Shown: positions 1 through 4,344 of the stretch, piece after piece
Layout of the letters: each line of letters begins with the position of its first letter
Position numbering within the stretch: position 1 is the stretch's first letter
NCBI GenBank assembly: GCA_021106665.1
Contig: JAIOTR010000130.1
Coordinates: 1 to 5,029 of the forward strand
Source: Bacteroidales bacterium
Lineage (GTDB): Bacteria; Bacteroidota; Bacteroidia; Bacteroidales; JAADJA01
Length of the DNA: 5,029 nt
Direction: 5' to 3'
Made by a program: the position numbers and the translations under genes
Notes under the pieces: generated by a model
Databases searched by the model: none
Seen by the model: only the letters and a program-made list of their open reading frames with translations
What the model was told of the DNA's origin: nothing

Positions 1-6
1 GTAGAG

Positions 7-59
7 TGAAAGAATAAGCGGTAATGGATTTACTCACAATTTCAGACCTTATCCTTCCA
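7..59 (-). ncRNA. Group II intron domain VI with branch-point A
   Basis: Read on the minus strand, GGAAGGATAAG (58 down to 48) pairs with CTTATTCTTTC (18 down to 8) over 11 positions when G-U pairs are allowed. The next base, A (complement of base 7), is unpaired and lies 7 nt from the terminal CTAC. This is the usual position of the bulged adenosine that attacks the 5' splice site during lariat splicing. The intervening loop region (19-47) is AT-rich. The structure was paired by eye; the distance between bulged A and 3' end is what makes the call convincing. Confidence 0.7.
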
Positions 60-64
60 GCCCC

Positions 65-136
65 CTCGTCAAACCGTACGTGCGGTTTTCCCGCATATGC
101 TTACGCCGAAGCTTCAGCATAGGCGCTACGGCTTTC
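65..136 (-). ncRNA. Group II intron domain V, interrupted by a 31-nt insertion
   Basis: Domain V is the catalytic hairpin of group II introns. Here the lower helix is AGCCGTA (133 to 127) with TACGGTT (78 to 72), including the catalytic AGC triad at 133-131. A two-base CG bulge (80-79) follows on the 3' strand, and the upper stem is TGCGG/CCGCA (95-91 with 85-81) closing a GAAAA loop. All these parts match a normal domain V, except that 31 nt (96-126) are inserted in the 5' strand between the lower and upper helices, opposite the bulge. The insert contains an inverted repeat (TATGCT at 96-101 with AGCATA at 116-121) and a central palindrome GAAGCTTC (108-115). With the insert left out, the domain is of canonical length. 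Whether the insert is decay or tolerated is unknown. Confidence 0.78.
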
Positions 137-146
137 CTACTAATTT

Positions 147-319
147 TCATTTTAAAGTATTCACAGGTCGTAAACCAGAGGTCTTATACGGTTTTATTAA
201 ACCATAGTCATCAACTAAAATTTTGAAGGCTTGTTTTCCATACAATCTTGATTTCCTCTGACTTTTACGATTATAATATCGAAGCAGCCTGTTACGTAAA
301 TAGTCATCTAATTCTTTAA
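147..319 (-). pseudogene. Group II intron reverse transcriptase/maturase, C-terminal fragment
   Basis: This open frame on the minus strand runs from the IS boundary to a TGA at 147-149. It encodes about 57 residues, beginning FKELDDYLRNRLLRYY, passing through RKSQRKSRLYGKQAF and ending TSGLRPVNTLK. The LDxxLRxRLR-type motif followed by a very basic stretch is characteristic of the end of the maturase (X/thumb) region in bacterial group II intron-encoded proteins. The position, stop codon just before domain V, is exactly where such ORFs end. If the IS at 320-1319 and one TTAA copy are removed, the frame continues on the right flank as KIQWFKELDD and meets a stop (TAA, 1342-1344) after about seven further codons. 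The reverse transcriptase fingers/palm, including the YADD motif, are missing. The fragment is too short to act and is a relic. Identification rests on motif recognition and context, not on an alignment. Confidence 0.72.
316..319. repeat. Target-site duplication TTAA, left copy
   Basis: TTAA at 316-319 directly abuts the left inverted repeat and is repeated at 1320-1323 directly outside the right one. Four-base duplications are usual for IS1380-family insertions. The surrounding TTTAAA makes the exact border uncertain by a base, but TTAA gives the best inverted-repeat match. Collapsing the two copies restores an open frame across the junction. Confidence 0.65.
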
Positions 320-338
320 ACCCGGATTATGCATTAGA
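320..338 (+). repeat. IS left terminal inverted repeat
   Basis: The sequence ACCCGGATTATGCATTAGA matches the reverse complement of 1301-1319 at 17 of 19 positions (mismatches at the fifth and fifteenth bases). The transposase stop codon (327-329) lies inside it. Confidence 0.85.
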
Positions 339-1290
339 AAATAGATAAGGCGGGCTTGTGTTCTTTATTTGGGCAAAAATTCCATCAAGCCAAGGCCTTC
401 TTTTAGTCGGCAAAGCAATTTTAAGCACCTTTTTATTAGCATGATTAACAGTCCATGCTCCTAATGCAAAGCAATAGACTTTTAAAGTTTTAAGTGTAGC
501 TCTTTTATGGTGGTTTAAAGCAAAATGCCTAAACAAACTCATCAGATTATAAGCTACCATTATAAACCTGAACGAGGCCTCGGTAGCCCAAAAATCTTGT
601 AAACAAAAATTTTCTAATCCAAAATCCTGTTTAAGTTCTTTAATTCTGTTTTCACAATCTGCCCTGGTGTTGTAAATATTCCAGATTTGATCTAATGGTA
701 AATCCAGATTTGTTGCATAACAACTGTAACGATAGCCTGGAAGGTCTTCAAATAATAATTTTCCATCGGAGTTTGGCCTAATATCTACTTGTTTTTTTTC
801 AACAATATATCGTCTCAATTTTCCATTATCGTGCTTGAATAACATTTGGTTTAATTCTATACCTTTTGTTTGGATTATAGCCCTTGGCACTGCCCTCTTG
901 TTCTCCGTACCTTGTAATAACTGTACTATCAAAATCAACTGTGATATTGTCCACACTAATTTGATCATAAAACCACTTTTGCAAGGCTGGAAAAACTTCT
1001 GTATTGCGTTTTTGTGAAAACTTACCAAAAAAACGACTATAAGTACTTTGTGAAGGCATCTTTTCCCATCCGAAAATTGAATGTAAGGTTTTATCATACC
1101 TTAACCAATCACAATGTATATAACGTGATACACCAGTCCAGAGACTTAACCAGAAGGATTCAATTATTTGAATTGGACAATAACCTCTGTTCGATCCGGG
1201 ATGAGGTAAATCAAGTTGGCAGAGATAATCTCGAATACCTGTTTGATCTATAAATCTTTTCAAAGATATGGGTTTTTGGGTTTTAGACAT
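327..1290 (-). pseudogene. IS1380-family transposase, deleted and frameshifted
   Basis: The N-terminal part (1290 down to about 865, ATG at 1290) encodes ~142 recognisable residues. They include the first catalytic Asp in DFDSTV (residue 121) followed by YGEQEGSAKGYNPNK, a typical IS1380-family signature. The reading frame then runs into unrelated residues and stops at 826-828. The C-terminal part continues in another frame from about 860 to the stop at 327-329. It contains FEDLPGYRYS, NLDLP and YNTRADCENRIKELKQDFGL, where the Glu at 651-653 is the third member of the DDE triad, then the WATEASFRF...YNLMSLFRH block. The segment normally between these halves, roughly 100 residues and expected to carry the second catalytic Asp (in a DSGF-type motif), is missing. 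The protein therefore cannot be active even if a frameshift joined the halves. The junction lies near 845-865. Confidence 0.87.
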
Positions 1291-1300
1291 TCAGCATTGG

Positions 1301-1319
1301 TCTATTGCATAATCGGGGT
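1301..1319 (-). repeat. IS right terminal inverted repeat
   Basis: On the minus strand it reads ACCCCGATTATGCAATAGA, the partner of 320-338. The transposase ATG follows 11 bp inside it. Confidence 0.85.
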
Positions 1320-1425
1320 TTAACCATTGAATTTTATTATTTTACATTTATTGCAGTTTATTTAGCTGGTTAGAATTGAACAGCCCTACCTGGCCTACCC
1401 CCTGACTCGCAATGACGTTAATTAA
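1320..1425. other. Intergenic scar right of the IS
   Basis: The stretch starts with the right TTAA copy (1320-1323), then up to 1344 a few minus-strand codons that continue the intron ORF (KIQWF) after a TAA stop. Beyond that I find no reverse transcriptase motif in any minus-strand frame, so the intron is truncated here. Base run CTCGCAATGACG (1406-1417) is one end of a widely dispersed intergenic repeat seen in many bacterial genomes, whose usual other end reads AGATTGCTTCG. A short direct repeat GGTAGG (minus strand, around 1385-1402) is also present. No convincing terminator for udk, which ends at 1426, was seen. Confidence 0.5.
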
Positions 1426-2043
1426 TTACTTGTCTTCCCGGAGTTTTTCCTTAATACTTGACGTTAAAATATCAATAGCGATCTGGTTTTCACCTCCCTG
1501 CGGGATAATAATATCTGCATATCGCTTATTGGGTTCTATGAAAAGCAGATGCATGGGCTTCACAAATTTTTCATAATGATCCAGCACCTCTTTGAATGAG
1601 CGCCCCCTTTCTTCGATATCTCTCCAGATAATACGCATCAGACGGTCATCAGAATCAGCATCCACATAAACTCTAATATCAAGTCTTTTTCTGAGCCTGG
1701 GATTTACCAGGATTAAAATGCCCTCAACTATGATCACCTTTTTAGGTTCTACAGGTATGGTTTCACTTGCCCTGGTACAAGTTAAATAGGAGTAAATAGG
1801 CATACCTATCGTATTACCCTCTTTTAACTGATCAATGTGATCAACGAGTAAACTGAACTCGATGGAGGATGGGTGGTCGAAATTGATCTTTTTACGATCC
1901 TCTACTGATAAATGTTTACTGTCACGGTAATACGCATCCTGCGAAATAACAGCAACCGAGTCTTTTGGTAAGCTTTCAATGATCTTATTTACAACCGTTG
2001 TCTTGCCTGATCCTGAACCTCCGGCTATTCCTATTATTAACAT
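1426..2043 (-). CDS. udk: Uridine kinase (uridine/cytidine kinase family)
   Basis: This cytosolic pyrimidine-salvage enzyme uses ATP or GTP to phosphorylate uridine, and usually cytidine, to UMP or CMP. The 205-residue product is full length for bacterial Udk and aligns from end to end by eye with E. coli Udk. Visible motifs are the P-loop GIAGGSGSGKTT (residues 5-16), QDAYYRD (35-41, with the catalytic Asp36), NFDHPSSIEF (54-63), the strand VIIVEGIL (103-110), the lid region RIIWRDIEERGRS (137-149), FIEPNKRYADIIIP (168-181) and GGENQIAIDIL (183-193). The odd point is PIYSYLTCTR (82-91): E. coli has YSYVEHTR, so the His that recognises the base is Cys89 here (codon TGT). The ATG at 2043 starts immediately before the P-loop strand, as in the family. 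No Shine-Dalgarno sequence precedes it, which is common in Bacteroidota. It lies 143 bp after the GH109-like gene and probably has its own promoter. Confidence 0.93.
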   Translation of the reverse strand: MLIIGIAGGSGSGKTTVVNKIIESLPKDSVAVISQDAYYRDSKHLSVEDRKKINFDHPSSIEFSLLVDHIDQLKEGNTIGMPIYSYLTCTRASETIPVEPKKVIIVEGILILVNPRLRKRLDIRVYVDADSDDRLMRIIWRDIEERGRSFKEVLDHYEKFVKPMHLLFIEPNKRYADIIIPQGGENQIAIDILTSSIKEKLREDK

Positions 2044-2187
2044 ATAAAAGAATAAAATTTAGAAGGACGAAAATAATTAAAATATTTTCAAAATAGTACT
2101 TGAGTGAGCTAAAGTAGTTAAAGTACTTAAAATTCATAAATTGGTTGTCTATGGTATACATAATAACTTTAGGCACTTTTCTAAAAA
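2044..2187. other. AT-rich spacer upstream of udk with short repeats
   Basis: This 144-bp gap separates the GH109-like gene stop from the udk start. It has two copies of the palindrome AGTACT (2095-2100 and 2122-2127) and a 9-base near-repeat TAAAGTAGT/TAAAGTACT/TAAAATT between about 2110 and 2134. On the minus strand CTATTTTG (2096-2089) is one mismatch from the Bacteroidota -7 box TAnnTTTG and would give a ~40-nt leader for udk. No strong terminator hairpin was found. The repeats could be operator-like, but nothing shows that. Confidence 0.3.
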
Positions 2188-3546
2188 TTACCTTACATCC
2201 ATTACAGGCAATGTTCTTCTTGATTTCCACATTCCCCGCGTAAAGTCAGGAAACTGCATGGGCCAGCCACCACTTGCAATAGACTTTTCACTTAATTCAG
2301 TAATTGCACTTAAAACAGCAGCATCATATACATCCATATCAGGTTCTAATCCATTTAAAAGTGCATTGATCAAACGATAATCTTCCAGGTAATCCATACC
2401 ACCATGACCGGCTCCTTCAGCATCAGCTTCAATCTGTTTCCACAGAGTGTGGTAATATTCATCTTTATATACAGATAAATCTTCCCAGCGATGTCCGGGA
2501 CTTTTACCTTCAATATGGATTTTCGGTGTTGGATATTTTCTCACAATTCCCCTTGTTCCCTGTATCAGTATATCCCGACTGTATGGCCTTGGGTTACTGG
2601 TATCATGTGTAACTAAAATAGTTTCACCATTTACTGTTTTGATCATCGTGCTGACCACATCTCCTAAAACAAACTTTTCATTTACCTGTGGGCTTTCATG
2701 TGGAAAGTTATTGATAGCATATTTGTTTAGACCTCTTGTTTTCGTACTGAAGGACACCAGGTAATCAAAATAATTTCCACGGTTAATATCCATACATTGT
2801 GCAACCGGTCCTAAGCCGTGTGTTGGATAAAGGTCACCATTCCGTTTCATGGACCAATCCCTGCGCCAGACACCTTCTCCATTCATGTCATGTTTTACTG
2901 CTCTTAAATCGTGTAAATAACCACACCGTGCATGAAGCAATTCACCAAAGAGACCTTTTTTCACCATGTTTAAAATGATCATTTCTTCCCGGTCGTAATT
3001 GCAGTTTTCCATCATGATGCAATGTTTGCTGGTATTTTCAGAGATTTCGATCAATTGCCAGCATTCAGATATTGTTAACGCTGCCGGAACTTCTGTTGCA
3101 GCATGCTTTCCGGTGTTCATGGCTTCGAGGCAAACAGGAACATGCCATTTCCAGGGAGTTGCTGTAAAGACAAGATCAATATCATCACGTTCACACATTC
3201 GTTTAAAATCATACTCCCCTTTTGAATAGCCATCCGGTTTTTTGAATCCGGCATCAACGGCCATTTTCTGTGCTCTTTCCACACGGCTTTCTACAATATC
3301 ACAAACAGCTACTATTTCACAACCTTCAATCTTTAAGAAATTATGGACGTGAGATGTTCCCATTCCGCCTACTCCCACCATACCGATCCTCACTTTTTCA
3401 AGCTTTCCAAGATTGAAAGGATAGGATTCCAATGCAGGTAATAATTGTTCGGCAGAAGAATTTAGGGCTACTCCTCCGAAGGCAATTCCAAGTCCTGCCT
3501 GGGAGGTTTTTTTTAGAAATTTACGTCGATTTAATTGATCACTCAT
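2188..3546 (-). CDS. Tat-exported Gfo/Idh/MocA protein, GH109-like (NAD-dependent glycosidase)
   Basis: The 452-residue product starts with a twin-arginine signal, NRRKFLKK (residues 6-13), followed by a hydrophobic stretch (18-29), so it is probably folded in the cytoplasm and exported. A Rossmann fold follows with VGVGGMG (57-63) for NAD(H) binding and VCDIVESR (81-88), whose Asp83 would hold the adenosine ribose. TEVPAALTISECWQL (151-165) takes the place of the EKP motif of plain oxidoreductases. GDLYPTHGLGPVAQCMDINRG (237-257), THDTSNPRPYSR (313-324), GHGGMDYLEDYRL (380-392), MDVYDAAVLSA and FPDFTRGMWK (433-441) are the landmark blocks of glycoside hydrolase family 109. Tyr240 and His243 in YPTH correspond to the active-site Tyr/His pair of the Elizabethkingia alpha-N-acetylgalactosaminidase. 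That enzyme cleaves via transient oxidation at C3 with bound NAD. The likely role is periplasmic removal of alpha-GalNAc or a related sugar. The exact substrate is not certain, since GH109 relatives vary and no other glycan genes are adjacent. Confidence 0.87.
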   Translation of the reverse strand: MSDQLNRRKFLKKTSQAGLGIAFGGVALNSSAEQLLPALESYPFNLGKLEKVRIGMVGVGGMGTSHVHNFLKIEGCEIVAVCDIVESRVERAQKMAVDAGFKKPDGYSKGEYDFKRMCERDDIDLVFTATPWKWHVPVCLEAMNTGKHAATEVPAALTISECWQLIEISENTSKHCIMMENCNYDREEMIILNMVKKGLFGELLHARCGYLHDLRAVKHDMNGEGVWRRDWSMKRNGDLYPTHGLGPVAQCMDINRGNYFDYLVSFSTKTRGLNKYAINNFPHESPQVNEKFVLGDVVSTMIKTVNGETILVTHDTSNPRPYSRDILIQGTRGIVRKYPTPKIHIEGKSPGHRWEDLSVYKDEYYHTLWKQIEADAEGAGHGGMDYLEDYRLINALLNGLEPDMDVYDAAVLSAITELSEKSIASGGWPMQFPDFTRGMWKSRRTLPVMDVR

Positions 3547-3581
3547 GATTGAAAAGATTGAATTATATTTTTATGCTATGA

Positions 3582-3589
3582 CAAAAATA
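3582..3589 (-). promoter_or_regulatory. Candidate Bacteroidota -7 promoter box for the GH109-like gene
   Basis: On the minus strand TATTTTTG matches the Bacteroidota sigma-ABfr consensus TAnnTTTG at every fixed position. Transcription would start near 3576, leaving a leader of about 30 nt before the ATG at 3546. No clear TTG-type -33 element lies at the usual distance. A near-palindrome TTAACTGTTAA (3606-3616) sits just upstream, right after the mce stop, and could be a regulatory site. The box suggests that this gene can be transcribed separately from mce. Confidence 0.55.
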
Positions 3590-3620
3590 TATAATAATCC
3601 AGGAATTAACTGTTAACCTT

Positions 3621-4025
3621 TTACGTTTTCCCACAGAACTCCATCAATACACCAAAAGTAGATTTGGGATGAAGAAATCCGATGTTCAATCCTTCTGCCC
3701 CTTTTCGGGGCTTTTGGTCGATCAGGCGCACACCATTTTTCTCGGCTTCAGTCAATGCTTTGGAAACTTCAGGTTGTGCAAAAGCAATGTGATGAATGCC
3801 CTCTCCCCTCTTTTCGATGTATTTACCAACCGGCCCGTTTGGGTCAGTTGATTCGAGTAACTCAATTTTTGTTTGTCCAACCATAAAAAAAGCTGTTTTC
3901 ACTTTCTGATCCTTTACCTCTTCAATGGCATAGCATTCCAGTCCGAGTACTTTCTCGTAAAAATGAATCGCTTCATCCAGGCTCTTTACCGCAATTCCGA
4001 TATGTTCAATATGTGTTGGTTTCAT
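3621..4025 (-). CDS. mce: Methylmalonyl-CoA epimerase
   Basis: The enzyme interconverts (R)- and (S)-methylmalonyl-CoA in the propionate/succinate pathway, a cytosolic step used by many Bacteroidota to form or consume propionate. The 134-residue protein has the paired beta-alpha-beta-beta-beta modules of the vicinal oxygen chelate superfamily. It opens with HIEHIGIAVKSLDEAIHFYEKVLGL (residues 5-29) and repeats the pattern at GEGIHHIAF (74-82). The likely metal ligands are His8, Glu55 (in TKIELLE), His79 and Glu129 (in VLMEF). GFLHPKSTFGVLMEF (116-130) is a strong signature for this enzyme rather than a glyoxalase I or dioxygenase. The ATG at 4025 is chosen because it lies right before the first beta strand, as in the family. 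The mutase and carboxylase genes that often accompany it are not in this window. The GH109-like gene follows after 74 bp, with no evident functional link. Confidence 0.93.
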   Translation of the reverse strand: MKPTHIEHIGIAVKSLDEAIHFYEKVLGLECYAIEEVKDQKVKTAFFMVGQTKIELLESTDPNGPVGKYIEKRGEGIHHIAFAQPEVSKALTEAEKNGVRLIDQKPRKGAEGLNIGFLHPKSTFGVLMEFCGKT

Positions 4026-4051
4026 AAAGATTCATGTTTTCAATTGACGGA

Positions 4052-4059
4052 TAAAAGTA
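4052..4059 (-). promoter_or_regulatory. Possible -7 promoter box for mce
   Basis: On the minus strand TACTTTTA matches the TAnnTTTG consensus except at the last base. It would place the transcription start near 4045 and give a leader of about 20 nt. The -33 region is a weak GTTTA. The position is good but the match is partial. Confidence 0.35.
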
Positions 4060-4130
4060 GGGGGAATTTTATAAACACCTATGAATAATAAGGTTTTTTT
4101 ACTTGGATGAGTAAATATATTCAAGAGTAA

Positions 4131-4176
4131 ATTTCTCTGTGAAACTTCGTGTCTACTTCGTGAACCTCTGTGTAAT
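4131..4176. repeat. Dispersed intergenic repeat of CTTCGTG / CTCTGTG units
   Basis: The stretch contains CTCTGTG, ACTTCGTG, ACTTCGTG and CTCTGTG at 4134, 4143, 4154 and 4165, spaced by about 10 bp, and ends GTGTAAT. Similar strings of 'CTCTGTG...CTTCGTG' are found in intergenic regions of many Bacteroidota and other genomes. Copy number in this genome cannot be seen from one window. No gene is likely here: the short frames through it have no family features. Confidence 0.5.
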
Positions 4177-4252
4177 AGCACAATAAGAAGAATATTTATT
4201 AAGGACTCAAGAAATAACGATAGTATTAAAAAAAAGAGCAAAACAAATCTAT

Positions 4253-4268
4253 TAGATTGCTTCGCTCC
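4253..4268. repeat. Half of the ATTGCTTCG...CTCGCAATGACG dispersed repeat
   Basis: TAGATTGCTTCGCTCC resembles the left end of the widely dispersed intergenic repeat whose right end, CTCGCAATGACG, is found at 1406-1417. Here the right end is not present; the sequence runs on into TTTTCACTGG. It looks like a truncated copy. Confidence 0.4.
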
Positions 4269-4288
4269 TTTTCACTGGTCATGCAAGA

Positions 4289-4319
4289 GACCTGTTGGTT
4301 GAAAAAAACCTAACAGGTC
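4289..4319. terminator. Hairpin GACCTGTT...AACAGGTC after the VWA/TonB gene
   Basis: GACCTGTT (4289-4296) pairs with AACAGGTC (4312-4319). GGTT (4297-4300) pairs with AACC (4307-4310), leaving a bulged T at 4311 and a short A-rich loop. The hairpin lies 25 bp beyond the stop of the minus-strand VWA/TonB gene, so it could end its transcript. It is not followed by a clear U run on the minus strand, so classic intrinsic termination is not assured. Very similar ACCTGTyAGGT palindromes are scattered between genes in many Bacteroidota, so this may be a repeat-family member that doubles as a terminator. Confidence 0.5.
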
Positions 4320-4344
4320 GGAAAAATATGATTCAAATTTATTT

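Larger units (their letters stand above)
1..319 (-). mobile_element. Group II intron, 3' terminal remnant
   Basis: On the minus strand this stretch has the order expected at the end of a bacterial group II intron: the C-terminal end of an intron-encoded protein (stop at 147-149), a domain V, then a domain VI ending in CTCTAC at base 1. Domain V is recognised by its AGCCGTA strand (127-133) pairing with TACGGTT (72-78), the capping stem and the following GACGAGGGGG joiner. Domain VI has an 11-bp stem (8-18 with 48-58) and an unpaired A opposite base 7. The 3' splice site would therefore be at or next to base 1, so the 3' exon lies outside the window. The remnant is interrupted by an IS at 320-1319; only about seven more codons can be traced beyond it. 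The 5' half of the intron (domains I-III and the reverse transcriptase core) is absent from the visible right flank, so this copy cannot be self-sufficient. Assigning it to a class would need a structure-based comparison. Confidence 0.82.
320..1319 (-). mobile_element. IS1380-like insertion sequence, internally deleted (1000 bp)
   Basis: The element is bounded by 19-bp imperfect inverted repeats (17 of 19 identical) beginning ACCC(G/C)GATTATGCA, with a TTAA duplication outside. It holds one transposase gene on the minus strand whose start codon is about 30 bp inside the right end and whose stop codon lies in the left repeat. IS1380-family elements are usually about 1.6-2 kb, so this copy is short, in agreement with the missing middle of its transposase. 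The ends look complete, so the copy may still be recognised by a related transposase supplied from elsewhere. It is inserted in the ORF of a group II intron remnant. Confidence 0.85.

Noticed and set aside
835..1253. Plus-strand open frames of 60 and 79 codons opposite the transposase
   Set aside because: They lie antisense to clear IS1380 transposase sequence, show no family features, and are best explained as shadows.
1985..2230. Minus-strand 81-codon frame between the GH109-like gene and udk
   Set aside because: It overlaps both flanking genes in another frame; its hydrophobic, Phe/Tyr-rich sequence comes from AT-rich repeats in the spacer.
2999..3229. Plus-strand 76-codon frame inside the GH109-like gene
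   Set aside because: It is antisense to well-conserved Gfo/Idh/MocA sequence with no recognisable domain.
3621..4025. Glyoxalase I or dioxygenase as identity for the VOC protein
   Set aside because: The GEGIHHIAF and GFLHPKSTFGVLMEF blocks and the 134-residue length fit methylmalonyl-CoA epimerase better.
1426..4025. udk, GH109-like gene and mce as one functional operon
   Set aside because: The gaps are 74-144 bp, there is an internal promoter match, and the three activities belong to unrelated pathways; co-direction alone is weak evidence.
4131..4176. Regularly spaced short units considered as a CRISPR array
   Set aside because: Units are 7-8 bp with 3-4 bp between them, far too short for CRISPR repeats and spacers, and no cas genes are present.
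4032..4241. Minus-strand 69-codon frame starting with a hydrophobic stretch
   Set aside because: It runs through the dispersed CTTCGTG repeat, so part of its protein is a translation of repeat DNA; the apparent membrane segment is from AT-rich sequence.
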